64,000 nt of DNA, taken from assembly GCA_046330255.1 (NCBI GenBank), contig JAXLTC010000001.1, forward strand, positions 1,054,001-1,118,000. Reading direction: 5' to 3'. Under the pieces are notes generated by a model. It was not told where the DNA came from. It ran no database searches and saw only the letters and a program-made list of their open reading frames with translations. A program made the translations under genes and the position numbers. Shown in pieces: positions 56,400-64,000 of the stretch. The number at the start of each line of letters is the position of its first letter. Within the stretch, counting starts at the first letter, position 1. Origin of the DNA: JBBSBL01 sp046330255. GTDB lineage: Bacteria > Actinomycetota > Thermoleophilia > Solirubrobacterales > Solirubrobacteraceae.

Positions 56400-56405
56400 A
56401 CGCTA
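56400..56405 (-). promoter_or_regulatory. -10 hexamer TAGCGT of leaderless type
   Basis: TAGCGT on the minus strand, 8 bases before GTG 56391. Confidence 0.5.
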
Positions 56406-56490
56406 TTCCTCACGCCGAAGGCGGTGCACTAGCCGAAGGTCGAGGTCGCGCGGGCGCGCCGCCCTGCGGCGCTTGAGGGGAGGCGCGCGC

Positions 56491-58581
56491 ATGCCGATTA
56501 AACGAGCGTCCCGCTCAGACGGCCGCGGCCGCGGCCAGCCAGGAGTTCCCACAGTGCCAGCCACCCCCAAGCGCCGCCTCGGCGTCGCTCTCTGCGCCCT
56601 CGTCCTGCTGTCGCTCGCGACCGCCGCGCCCGCGCTCGCCGATGCCCAGCTCGTTCTGACCCCGTCCAGCTGGGACGCGGGCTCGACGCCGGCCGACACC
56701 GACGGCGCCGCCCAGACGTTCACGCTCGCCAACCAGGGCGACCAGTCCGCCGCTCCCGGAGCGGCCTCGATCGGCGGGACCGACACGGACTCGTTTGCGA
56801 TCACCGGCGACAACTGCGCCGCCGCGACGCTCGCGCCCTCGGACAGCTGCGACGTCACCGTCCGCTTCCACCCGCCGTTCCACGCGGGCTCACCGAGCCG
56901 CTCCGCGACGCTCGCCTTCACCGGCGCGCCGGTCGCGGTCCAGTCCGCGACGCTGACGGGCCACGCGCAGGACCCGCCGCAGCTCGCCGCGCAGCCGTCC
57001 TCGCTCGACTTCGGCGTCCAGGCCGTCAACCAGGGCTCCACGACCCGCTCGACGACGATCCGCAACGACGGGCAGAGCGCGATCCAGGTCGGGAACGTCT
57101 GGGTCGACGGCCCGGGCGGGAACGCCTACTGGATCCAGGGCACCAACTGCTGGAGCGCCAACCTCCAGCCCGGCGACTCGTGCGACGTCCAGGTGGGCTT
57201 CGGCCCGCGCGACCCCGTCGCCTACCCGGCGACGCTGCACGTGAGCGGACCGGGCTCGCAGGCGGACGTCGCGCTCTCCGGGACGGGCGGCGCTCCGCAG
57301 GTCGTCACCGACCCGTCCGAGCTCGACTTCGGCCAGGTCGACGTCGGCGGCGGTTCGACGCTCGGGCTCAGCCTCCACAACGTCGGCAACGCGCCGTTCC
57401 AGATCATGGTCGTGTTGCCCAGCGGCGGCGACGTCGGCGCCTTCCGCGTCCTCAGCGAGGACTGCTCGCTCGCGCGCCTGGACCCGGACGGCGCCTGCTC
57501 GCTAGCCGTGCGCTTCATCCCGCTGCGCACGGGCGAGCAGGCAGCGAGCCTGATGGTCATCGGGGGCAACGGGGAGCCGATGGTGATCAAGGTGCGCGGC
57601 ACCGGGCGCCAGGCGCGCGTGAGCGTGCTGCCGGGCTCGGCCGACTACGGCCGCCTGGCACCGGGGCACGTCAAGACCCGCTCCTTCCGGGTCGTCAACC
57701 AGGGCAATGCGCCGCTGCGGGTCTCCGGCGTGGGCGTCGGCGGCGCCGACGCGGGCAGCTTTGCCGTGCTCGGCGAGACGTGCACCACGGGCGCCGTCGA
57801 GCCCGGCGCGGCGTGCGGCGTGCGCGTGCGCTTCGCTCCGCAGGAGCGCGGCGCCCGATCCGCGACGCTGCGCGTCACCGCCAACGACGCCGCCGGGACC
57901 ACGAGCGTTCCGCTGACCGGGGAGGGCGGCCTCGGCCGAGCCCCCTCGGCGCGCGGCGCGCGCCTGTCGCTGCAGGGCCGTGGCGGTCTGCCCGTCCCGT
58001 ACGCCAGCGGCCGGGCGGACCTCGGCCGTGCGAGCTGCGCGACCGGTCCGCTGTGCCGCGTCACGATCACCGCCGCGTTCCTCGCCGGCCGCTCGTCGGC
58101 GGCCGCGACCGCGCGGCGCACGATGACGGTGGGCTCGGGGACCCGCCTGCTGGTCAGGCTCCCGACCGGCCGGCTGGGGCGCCCGCGCACGGCGGTCGTG
58201 CGGCTGCGGGTCTCCGCGCCCGGCTACCCCACCGCCACCCAGACGCTGCGCGCCGCGGTCGTCCCCGGCCGCCGGGTGGGCTCGCTGGTGGTCGCCGACC
58301 CGCCGCGGCGGCAGTCCGGGCCGCGCGTGCGGATGGGGACGCTTTGGTGCTCGAGCGCCCGGCGGGCCTGCCCCGTGCGGCTCGCGCTCGTATCCCGATC
58401 GGGCGGCGGTGCGACGCTCACGTCGATCCGTTCGAAGCTCTCCCCGGACGCAGTATGGGACGTCGCCGTGGGGCGCGGGCAAGCCGCGGGGCCGGTGGTC
58501 GTGGTCGTGCGCAGCGGTCGCGGCGCGGCGCGCCTCGGGGTCCGGCTGCCGGGCGCGCCCGGCAGCACGCAGCTCCGCTGA
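56491..58581 (+). CDS. Exported protein with four HYDIN/ASH-type (choice-of-anchor D) Ig repeats
   Basis: A 696-residue exported protein. Signal VALCALVLLSLATAAPALAD; four repeats of about 110 residues (starting near QLVLTPSSWDAGS, LAAQPSSLDFGVQ, VVTDPSELDFGQV and VSVLPGSADYGRL), each with a paired Cys element of the form C--A-L-PG--C-V-VRF-P. The final 180 residues are Arg-rich beta domains with two Cys pairs. Repeats of this kind form extended surface stalks. ATG 56491 has GGGGAGG before it; GTG 56554, with AGGAG, gives a more usual signal peptide and is an equal candidate. Divergent from the PQQ lipoprotein. Confidence 0.85.
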   Translation: MPIKRASRSDGRGRGQPGVPTVPATPKRRLGVALCALVLLSLATAAPALADAQLVLTPSSWDAGSTPADTDGAAQTFTLANQGDQSAAPGAASIGGTDTDSFAITGDNCAAATLAPSDSCDVTVRFHPPFHAGSPSRSATLAFTGAPVAVQSATLTGHAQDPPQLAAQPSSLDFGVQAVNQGSTTRSTTIRNDGQSAIQVGNVWVDGPGGNAYWIQGTNCWSANLQPGDSCDVQVGFGPRDPVAYPATLHVSGPGSQADVALSGTGGAPQVVTDPSELDFGQVDVGGGSTLGLSLHNVGNAPFQIMVVLPSGGDVGAFRVLSEDCSLARLDPDGACSLAVRFIPLRTGEQAASLMVIGGNGEPMVIKVRGTGRQARVSVLPGSADYGRLAPGHVKTRSFRVVNQGNAPLRVSGVGVGGADAGSFAVLGETCTTGAVEPGAACGVRVRFAPQERGARSATLRVTANDAAGTTSVPLTGEGGLGRAPSARGARLSLQGRGGLPVPYASGRADLGRASCATGPLCRVTITAAFLAGRSSAAATARRTMTVGSGTRLLVRLPTGRLGRPRTAVVRLRVSAPGYPTATQTLRAAVVPGRRVGSLVVADPPRRQSGPRVRMGTLWCSSARRACPVRLALVSRSGGGATLTSIRSKLSPDAVWDVAVGRGQAAGPVVVVVRSGRGAARLGVRLPGAPGSTQLR

Positions 58582-58611
58582 GCGCGCCTTGCCGCGGGGC
58601 GACGCGGGCCC

Positions 58612-58617
58612 TACCGT
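58612..58617 (+). promoter_or_regulatory. -10 hexamer TACCGT of leaderless type
   Basis: TACCGT, then 8 bases, then ATG at 58626. Confidence 0.5.
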
Positions 58618-58625
58618 TGTGGTCG

Positions 58626-59486
58626 ATGGCCGCCACCGCCCCGCTCCCCGACCAGGGCCTCTTCGGACCGGGCTCGGTTACCTGGCGGGTCCACGCGCAT
58701 CCCGTGATGATCGTGGGTGGCCTGCGCGCGCTGCTGATCCAGTCGCTGCACCCGCACGCGATGGCCGGCGTGGCGCAGCACTCCGACTACCGCGGGGATC
58801 CGCTGCGGCGGTTGCGGCAGACGGCCCGCTACGTCGCGACAGTCACCTACGGGGACACGGCGCAGGCGCGTGAGGCCGGCGCGCGGGTACGGCGCGTGCA
58901 CCGGCGCGTGCACGGGATCGACCCGGTGACCGGGACCCGCTACTCGGCCGAGGATCCCGAGACGCTGCTCTGGGTGCACTGCGTCGAGGTTCACTCGTTC
59001 CTGGCCGCCTACCGCGCCTACGGCGGCCGCGTGCCGTCGCGCGAGCGCGACCGCTACCTCGCCGAGCAGGTCGCCGCGGCCGAGCTCGTCGGCATCCCGC
59101 GCGAGATCGTCCCCGACTCGACGCAGGCCTACCGCGACTACTTCGAGCGGATGCTCCCGCGGCTGTGCACCTCGGCCGACACGGCGGCGACGATCGCGTT
59201 CGTGCGCGACCCGACGATGCCGACGACCCCGCTGCCCGCGAGGATCGCGCTGGGCCCGGCGTTCCGGCTGCTGGGCCGCGCCGCGGTCGCGCTGGTCCCG
59301 CGGTCCCTGCGCCCGATCGCGGGACTACCGGCGCCGGGACCCGGCGACCTCCCGGCCGCGGCCGCGGTCGCCACCGCCGCGAACGCCGTCGCCGTCGCGC
59401 TGGCCGTGCCGGGCCTGCGCATCCTCGCCCGCGCGCCGTTCGCCGCGCTGCTCGGCGACGCCGCTCGCCCGGTCCCGTCGCGCTGA
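58626..59486 (+). CDS. Oxygenase MpaB family protein (DUF2236)
   Basis: A 286-residue helical protein of the MpaB/latex-clearing-protein group, heme-dependent oxygenases. FGPGSVTWRVHAHPVMIVGG is the characteristic start, RLRQTARYVATVTYGD and ARVRRVHRRVHG carry conserved Arg/His, and LLWVHCVEVHSFLAAYRAYG a further His pair, consistent with a heme ligand. The true substrate of bacterial members is mostly unknown. ATG 58626 follows TACCGT by 8 bases. Confidence 0.9.
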   Translation: MAATAPLPDQGLFGPGSVTWRVHAHPVMIVGGLRALLIQSLHPHAMAGVAQHSDYRGDPLRRLRQTARYVATVTYGDTAQAREAGARVRRVHRRVHGIDPVTGTRYSAEDPETLLWVHCVEVHSFLAAYRAYGGRVPSRERDRYLAEQVAAAELVGIPREIVPDSTQAYRDYFERMLPRLCTSADTAATIAFVRDPTMPTTPLPARIALGPAFRLLGRAAVALVPRSLRPIAGLPAPGPGDLPAAAAVATAANAVAVALAVPGLRILARAPFAALLGDAARPVPSR

Positions 59487-59514
59487 GGCGCGCCGGCGCC
59501 GCTGCGGCTCGACC

Positions 59515-59856
59515 TCAGTCGCCGTCGTCGTCGTGGTCGCCGTGGTCTCCGCTGCCGCCGCCGAGCAGCGAGCCGACGAGCGACTCGATCGGGCCCGCGT
59601 CCGCGGCCACGGGTGCGTCGCCGCTGGTCCGGGTGGTGACGCGCTGCGGGGCGTCGGCCGCGCGCGTCGCCGGGGCGCCGCCAGGCCGGCCGTCGCCTCC
59701 GCCCACCACCGGGTCGCGCCCGCGCCAGAGCTGGAGGGAAAGGAAGATCAGCACGCCGGCGAACGCCGCGAGGCCGGCACCGGCCACCCACCGGCCGCGG
59801 CGCCGCGGGTGGGAGGCCTCGGCGGGCCGGGAGGGTGTGGTTTCGGGTGTGGACAT
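59515..59856 (-). CDS. Small single-pass membrane protein
   Basis: A 113-residue protein: short basic N-terminus, one membrane helix (WVAGAGLAAFAGVLIFLSLQ at about residues 24-43), then a low-complexity extracytoplasmic part ending in a His/Asp-rich tail (GDHGDHDDDGD) that could bind metal ions. No family recognised. ATG 59856 is chosen because the signal-anchor begins soon after. It is flanked by convergent and divergent genes and has no partner. Confidence 0.65.
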   Translation of the reverse strand: MSTPETTPSRPAEASHPRRRGRWVAGAGLAAFAGVLIFLSLQLWRGRDPVVGGGDGRPGGAPATRAADAPQRVTTRTSGDAPVAADAGPIESLVGSLLGGGSGDHGDHDDDGD

Positions 59857-60001
59857 GGTGCGGTCGGGGCGTGACGAGTGTAGGCGGCGCTGACTCGCAC
59901 CGCGCCACTCCCACCAGCGGGTCATGCGCCGCCCCGCCGCCGACCCCGGCCCGCTCGCCCGCCGCCGAACCGCGGCCCGCGCGGCTGTCATCATCACGCC
60001 C

Positions 60002-61084
60002 GTGAGCGACCGCGAGAACGTCCCGCTCGCGCCGCTGACCACGCTGGGCCTCGGCGGTCCGGCGCGTCGTCTGGTCGAGGCCTGGGTACCCACGCATGCG
60101 GTCGAGGAGGTGCGGCGCGCCGACCGCGAGGGCGAGCCGCTGCTGATCCTGGCCGGCGGCTCGAACGTCGTGATCGCCGACTCCGGCTTCCCGGGGACCG
60201 TGCTGCACCTCATGTTCAGCGGCTTCGACGCGCGCTACTCACGCTCAGGCACCCCACGCACCGGCAGCAAGCGTGTCGAGCTGCGGGTGGCAGCGGGCCA
60301 TCCCTGGGACGAGGTCGTGGAGTGGGCTGTGGACGAGGGGATCGCCGGCGTCGAGTGCCTGTCGGGCATCCCGGGGTCCTGCGGGGCGACGCCGATCCAG
60401 AACGTCGGGGCATACGGCCAGGAGATCGCCGAGACCGTGGTGTCCGTCAGCGCCTACGACCGCGTGCTCGGCGAGATCGTCGACCTCGCGCCGGCCGAGT
60501 GCGGGTTCGGCTACCGGACCTCCGTGTTCAAGCGCACCTCGCGCTACCTCGTGCTCGAGGTGACGATCGCGCTGAGCGTCGGCGAGTCCGCGCCGATCCG
60601 CTACCCCGAGCTCGCCCGCGAGCTCGGACTCGATGTCGGGGACACGGTGTCCCCCATCGCCCCCGTGCGCGACGCGGTGCTCACGCTGCGCGGCGAGAAG
60701 GGGATGCTGGTCAGGGACGACGACCCGGACGCGGCCTCCGCCGGCTCGTTCTTCACCAACCCGGTGCTGAGCGAGGCGGAGTTCGCCGCGCTCGAGCGGC
60801 GCGCGGCGGAGCACGAGCCCTCGGACGGGCCGCCGCGCTTTCCCGCGGGCGAGGGCCGGGTCAAGACCTCCGCCGCCTGGCTGATCGAGCACGCGGGCTT
60901 CGGCCGCGGCTACGGGGAAGGCGCCATCGGGCTGTCGTCCAAGCACCCGCTCGCGATCGTCAATCGCGGCGGGGGGACGACCGCCGAGCTCGTGGAGCTG
61001 GCGCGCACCCTGCGCGACGGGGTGCGCGAGCGCTTCGGCGTCGAGCTCGTCCCCGAGCCGGTCCTGGTCGGCGCCGAGCTCTGA
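60002..61084 (+). CDS. murB: UDP-N-acetylenolpyruvoylglucosamine reductase
   Basis: FAD enzyme that makes UDP-N-acetylmuramate for peptidoglycan. 360 residues. LTTLGLGGPARRLVEA and ILAGGSNVVIADSGFPG bind FAD; LSGIPGSCGATPIQNVGAYG, GYRTSVFKR, the catalytic Ser in SAGSFFTNPV and the C-terminal Glu region FGVELVPEPVLVG complete the active site. Type I MurB by motif. GTG 60002 matches the family start (VPLAPLTTLGLGG soon after); an earlier GTG or ATG at 59924 would add 26 residues without similarity. It lies alone, not in the usual division cluster. Confidence 0.95.
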   Translation: MSDRENVPLAPLTTLGLGGPARRLVEAWVPTHAVEEVRRADREGEPLLILAGGSNVVIADSGFPGTVLHLMFSGFDARYSRSGTPRTGSKRVELRVAAGHPWDEVVEWAVDEGIAGVECLSGIPGSCGATPIQNVGAYGQEIAETVVSVSAYDRVLGEIVDLAPAECGFGYRTSVFKRTSRYLVLEVTIALSVGESAPIRYPELARELGLDVGDTVSPIAPVRDAVLTLRGEKGMLVRDDDPDAASAGSFFTNPVLSEAEFAALERRAAEHEPSDGPPRFPAGEGRVKTSAAWLIEHAGFGRGYGEGAIGLSSKHPLAIVNRGGGTTAELVELARTLRDGVRERFGVELVPEPVLVGAEL

Positions 61085-61087
61085 GCC

Positions 61088-62476
61088 TCAGCGCCGCGCG
61101 CGCACGACGACGCGCGCCCCGCGCGCGGGGATCATCGTCACGTTGCGGTGCTGGGCGTGCTCGGGCTCGGGCCGGTCGGGCTCGAGGTCGAGGCGCTCGG
61201 CCATCGCGCGCATCACCACGCGCTGCTCGGCCATGGCCAGCGAGGCGCCCAGGCAGCGCCGCGTGCCTCCGCCGAAGGGGATCCACTCGTAGGTGCCCGG
61301 CTTGTGGTCCAGGAAACGCTCGGGCCGGTAGGCGAACGGGTCCGGGTAGAGGTCCTCGCGGTGGTGCACGAGCAGGATGCTGATCGTGATCGGCGTGCCC
61401 GCGGGGACGACGTAGTCGCCCAGCCGCCACGGAACGGTCGGGCGGCGCCCGATGATCGGGATCACGGGCCGCGAGCGCATGCCCTCGACGACCGCCGCCT
61501 CGATGTGATCGTCGGCGCGCTCGTCGTCGCGGACCGCCTCGCGCAGGCGGTCGTAGGCGTCGGGCGTGCGGACCAGGCGCTCCCAGGTCCAGGCGAGCGA
61601 GTTGGCGGTCGTCTCGTGGCCGGCGAGCACCAGCGTCAGCAGCTCGTCGCGCAGCTCGCGGTCGCTGAGCGGCTCCCCGTCCTCGGTCGTGGCGCGCAGC
61701 AGCATCGAGAGGATGTCGGTGCGCTCGTCCAGGTCGTCGGCGGCGCGGCGCGCGGCGATCACGGGGTAGGTGGCGCGGTCGAGCAGGCCGATCCCGCGGC
61801 GCATGAGGCCGATCGGCTCCTCACGGCCGGCGTTCATGATCTCGCCGATCTGCGCGACCGGCCATGTCGAGGCGACGGTGAGCTGGCGGACGGTCTGGCG
61901 CAGGCGGTGCTCGGGGGTGCCGCGCTCCGGCTTGCCACTGATCCCGAAGATGCCGGACATGATCACGTCGAGCGTGATCGCCTGCATGCGCCCGGCGAGC
62001 TCGAACGGCTGCCCGACCGGCCAGCGCGCGATCTCGCGCTCGGCGGCCTCGCGGATCATCTCCGCGTAGCGCGCGATCGCGTCGCCGTGGAAGGCCGGCA
62101 GGAGCAGCTTGCGCTGGCGCAGGTGGCGCGGGCCATTGGCCGTCAGCACCGAGTTGGGGCCGACGATCGGGCGCAGCGGCGACTCCGCGGTCAGCGACGG
62201 GACCAGCTCGGGCTTGGCCGTGAACAGCGACCGCACGTGATCCGGATGGCTCGTGATCACGGTCTCGCCGTCGATCACGGCCTTCATCCGGAACGTCTCG
62301 CCGAGCTCGCGCCGGGCGCGGAAGACGAACTCGATCTGGCGCTGGCTGAAGCGCACGAGTTGCACGGCGGGCGCGAGCGGGATCAGCGGCGGCAGCCGCA
62401 GCGGCTCCGACTCCTCCGCCGGGCCGGCCGGCGACGGGGGCGCCTCCCCCACCAAACGCTCGTGTTCGGCAAGCAC
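61088..62476 (-). CDS. Cytochrome P450
   Basis: Heme monooxygenase of 462 residues. The I-helix is LTLVLAGHETTANSLAW, ExxR lies in EAAVVEGMRSRP, the PERF motif is YRPERFLDHKPGTYEW, and the Cys ligand is in PFGGGTRRCLGASLAMAEQR. It has no N-terminal membrane anchor. The family seems close to the CYP110/CYP138-like group, but that is by impression. No ferredoxin gene is adjacent. GTG 62476 lies 7 bases after TACCGT on the minus strand. Confidence 0.95.
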   Translation of the reverse strand: MLAEHERLVGEAPPSPAGPAEESEPLRLPPLIPLAPAVQLVRFSQRQIEFVFRARRELGETFRMKAVIDGETVITSHPDHVRSLFTAKPELVPSLTAESPLRPIVGPNSVLTANGPRHLRQRKLLLPAFHGDAIARYAEMIREAAEREIARWPVGQPFELAGRMQAITLDVIMSGIFGISGKPERGTPEHRLRQTVRQLTVASTWPVAQIGEIMNAGREEPIGLMRRGIGLLDRATYPVIAARRAADDLDERTDILSMLLRATTEDGEPLSDRELRDELLTLVLAGHETTANSLAWTWERLVRTPDAYDRLREAVRDDERADDHIEAAVVEGMRSRPVIPIIGRRPTVPWRLGDYVVPAGTPITISILLVHHREDLYPDPFAYRPERFLDHKPGTYEWIPFGGGTRRCLGASLAMAEQRVVMRAMAERLDLEPDRPEPEHAQHRNVTMIPARGARVVVRARR

Positions 62477-62483
62477 GGCCCGA

Positions 62484-62489
62484 ACGGTA
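62484..62489 (-). promoter_or_regulatory. -10 hexamer TACCGT of leaderless type
   Basis: TACCGT on the minus strand, 7 bases before GTG 62476. Confidence 0.5.
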
Positions 62490-62560
62490 CTCCCGCGCGC
62501 GCGGGAGTTGTTGTGAGCGCGATCACGCTTGTCCCGGCGGGCCCGCTACCGGCGCGGGCT

Positions 62561-63145
62561 CTACTTCGCGCCGGGCGTCGAGAGGTCGAGCGATGCGTGT
62601 CCCGCCGGGCCGTCGAACGCGGCGGACTCGATCGGCTTCGTGACTCGGATCGCGAAGCCGTTGTTCCTGACGGGCGCAGCCGCGGCGCTGCCGTCGCCGA
62701 AGGTCGCGCGCACGCTGGAAACGCCGTCCGGCACCAGGCCGACGGCGTAGAGGTCCGAGCCCGAGCCGAATGTGGTCGCGACGCCGTGTCCGTCGAAGGT
62801 CGCGTTGCTCGCGCAGTGGCTCGTGGCGACCATCTCGGTGCTCGCGATGAAGCAGACCTTGCCCTCAGCGGGCGCGGCCACGACGTGGACACCCGGGCCG
62901 CTGCTCACCTCACGAGCTGACCCCAGATCCAGCTGATCGTCGGACCCCAGCGCCGTCAGGGAGGCCGCGAGCCGCGGGTCGACTTGCGCCCGAGGTGCGG
63001 CCGAACTCGATGACAGGACGGACACCCGCGGCGTGCCCCCGCCCGCCGTTGCCGGGGAGTGCCCGAGCACCAGAGCCGCGATCGCGGCCGCCGCGGCAAG
63101 GGTCAGCCCGGCGAGTGCGAGGAAGGTTCGGTGCGACCGGATCAT
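62561..63145 (-). CDS. Exported protein of unknown function
   Basis: A 194-residue protein with a signal anchor (TFLALAGLTLAAAAAIAALV) and a soluble domain having one Cys pair (KVCFIAS and SHCASNATFDG). VGLVPDGVSSVRATFGDGS is a beta-rich ending. The same type of small exported protein is frequent in Solirubrobacterales, with no known function. ATG 63145 has a weak AGGA before it. The next upstream gene is also exported and on the same strand. Confidence 0.75.
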   Translation of the reverse strand: MIRSHRTFLALAGLTLAAAAAIAALVLGHSPATAGGGTPRVSVLSSSSAAPRAQVDPRLAASLTALGSDDQLDLGSAREVSSGPGVHVVAAPAEGKVCFIASTEMVATSHCASNATFDGHGVATTFGSGSDLYAVGLVPDGVSSVRATFGDGSAAAAPVRNNGFAIRVTKPIESAAFDGPAGHASLDLSTPGAK

Positions 63146-63171
63146 GTTTATCCTGGGGCTCGCGTTGGACA

Positions 63172-63627
63172 CTACCCGAGCAAGATCGCGCCGAAGAACC
63201 CCGTGTGGTAGTTGCTGGAGTTGTTGATACCGGTGGCGTAGCCGCCAACCGAGAAGAGGAGCACAAATCGCGCATCCCGGTTGTCGCTGGGGCAATCGAT
63301 GGCGATGTTTCCGCCACTACCGTCAGAGTTCGGCTTCAAGGCCGCGCATTTCCGCACTGGCGTAACGCGGTTGGCATATGAAACGCCGCTGTAGATCGTG
63401 TGGTAGACGCCCACGCAACGCGACGGGTACGGCCCAAGAGCGATGGTCTGCCCGATCGTTGGAGGGCAGAAGTACCCGCCAGTCGAAGCCGAGGCCGGCG
63501 CCGGGGCGGCGGACAGAGCGACCAGGAAGGCGAGGGCGGATAGCAGCGGAACAAGCCAGCGCCCACGGATTGACCACCGACTGCCCGGTCGCGCCCACGC
63601 GAGTGCGAATTCGAATCGTCCGCTCAA
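63172..63627 (-). CDS. Small exported Cys-containing protein, TTG start
   Basis: A 151-residue protein. RWLVPLLSALAFLVALSAAP is the signal peptide; the mature part has four Cys (YFCPPT, SRCVGV, RKCAAL, IDCPSD), probably two disulfides, and ends GINNSSNYHTGFFGAILLG. No ATG or GTG is in frame before the signal peptide. TTG 63627 follows TACGGT by 9 bases. No family recognised. It is 26 bases upstream of the next exported-protein gene on the same strand. Confidence 0.65.
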   Translation of the reverse strand: MSGRFEFALAWARPGSRWSIRGRWLVPLLSALAFLVALSAAPAPASASTGGYFCPPTIGQTIALGPYPSRCVGVYHTIYSGVSYANRVTPVRKCAALKPNSDGSGGNIAIDCPSDNRDARFVLLFSVGGYATGINNSSNYHTGFFGAILLG

Positions 63628-63636
63628 GGCATCCGG

Positions 63637-63642
63637 ACCGTA
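63637..63642 (-). promoter_or_regulatory. -10 hexamer TACGGT of leaderless type
   Basis: TACGGT on the minus strand, 9 bases before TTG 63627. Confidence 0.4.
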
Positions 63643-63730
63643 TTTCTCACGGGGGGGGTTGTCAACATCGGATCGACGACCCGCCCACCCACGAGGCGGT
63701 ACTCAGGATCGCGGGCCGCGCCGAGCGGTT

Positions 63731-63736
63731 TACGAT
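63731..63736 (+). promoter_or_regulatory. -10 hexamer TACGAT of leaderless type
   Basis: TACGAT, then 6 bases, then ATG at 63743. Confidence 0.55.
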
Positions 63737-63742
63737 GGCGCC

Positions 63743-64000
63743 ATGCGCGTGCTCGTGGCCGGCGCCACCGGAGTCCTGGGACGGCCGCTCCTGAGCGTGC
63801 TGCGCGACGCGGGCCACGAGGTCGAGGGCTTCTCGCGCAGCGGGCGCGGCGAGGGCGTGAGCGCGGCCGACGCGCTCGACGGCGGCGCCGTGGCCGCCGT
63901 GGTCGAGGGCTTCCGGCCGGACGCCGTCGTCAACGCGCTCACGGCGATCCCGGCGCGGATCAACCCGCGCCGGATCGACCGCGACTTCGCGCTGACCAAC
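63743..64000 (+). CDS. NAD-dependent epimerase/dehydratase, N-terminal part (cut by window end)
   Basis: The first 86 residues of an extended short-chain dehydrogenase. MRVLVAGATGVLGRPLLSVL is the Rossmann NAD(P)-binding motif (GATGVLG), and RPDAVVNALTAIPARINPRR resembles the atypical SDR group. The gene runs off the window, so its exact function cannot be given. ATG 63743 follows TACGAT by 6 bases. Confidence 0.88.
   Translation, partial: MRVLVAGATGVLGRPLLSVLRDAGHEVEGFSRSGRGEGVSAADALDGGAVAAVVEGFRPDAVVNALTAIPARINPRRIDRDFALTN

Noticed and set aside
53926..56490. Very long N-terminal extension of the HYDIN-type gene
   Set aside because: It overlaps the PQQ lipoprotein in antisense and has no signal peptide; the real start with signal peptide lies at 56491 or 56554.

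Overview
The window is very GC-rich bacterial chromosome with frequent GTG and some TTG starts, 4-base gene overlaps, an F420/deazaflavin-type oxidoreductase, an MpaB-family oxygenase, GabD2-type aldehyde dehydrogenase, DsbA-VKOR oxidative folding genes and many Sec/Tat secreted proteins with fold types common in soil Thermoleophilia. By eye this fits an actinobacterium of the Solirubrobacterales type (Solirubrobacter/Conexibacter-like). That assignment is inference from gene content and base composition, not from a marker gene. Apart from small gaps the window is densely coded, and no insertion sequence, prophage, CRISPR array or rRNA operon was seen.

Layout. 1-3.1 kb: a GabD2-like aldehyde dehydrogenase (cut by the window edge) and a SulP anion transporter. 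3.2-6.1 kb: a translationally coupled minus-strand group of poorly characterised genes (HhH-glycosylase-like protein, two small proteins, HD-phosphohydrolase), next to tRNA-Ser(CGA). 6.4-8.4 kb: vapBC toxin-antitoxin pair, ArsR-SRPBCC pair, tadA. 8.5-11.8 kb: subtilase, universal stress protein, and a DsbA-VKOR-small membrane protein operon for disulfide formation. 11.9-17.4 kb: methyltransferase, dolichyl-phosphate-type glycosyltransferase, SnoaL-like protein, TetR regulator, secreted amidohydrolase, DoxX. 17.5-23.0 kb: secreted GH79-like and GH3 glycosidases around a polytopic membrane protein. 23.1-27.9 kb: redox genes (Tat amine oxidase, deazaflavin-type reductase, Old Yellow Enzyme/dienoyl-CoA-reductase-like flavoprotein, DoxX). 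27.9-30.7 kb: ytoQ-metE operon. 30.9-41.5 kb: a run of exported proteins (LamG, GH94-like, M28-like with altered active site, CAP-domain, PKD/repeat protein) with two decayed gene remnants. 41.8-43.2 kb: tRNA-Val(CAC), DUF488, a possible nucleotidyltransferase toxin-antitoxin pair. 43.2-48.3 kb: TetR-sulfatase divergon, mscL, PH-domain protein, second Tat amine oxidase. 48.3-58.6 kb: large exported proteins (beta-helix, lipoproteins, lipase-like hydrolase, PQQ-propeller lipoprotein, HYDIN/ASH-repeat protein) and a GroES-like co-chaperone. 58.6-64 kb: MpaB-type oxygenase, small membrane protein, murB, cytochrome P450, two small exported proteins and the start of an NAD-dependent epimerase.

A pattern that recurs through the window is a TANNNT hexamer placed 6-9 bases before an ATG, GTG or TTG with no Shine-Dalgarno sequence, at about twenty genes. 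This suggests widespread leaderless transcription, and it was used here to choose several starts.

The parts most worth following are the coupled HD/HhH group beside tRNA-Ser, the leaderless promoter pattern, the exported GH94-like protein, the DsbA-VKOR operon with an unreported-looking 28-residue membrane protein, the nucleotidyltransferase pair beside tRNA-Val, and several clear palindromic operators (vapBC, sulfatase/TetR, DoxX, ytoQ-metE).
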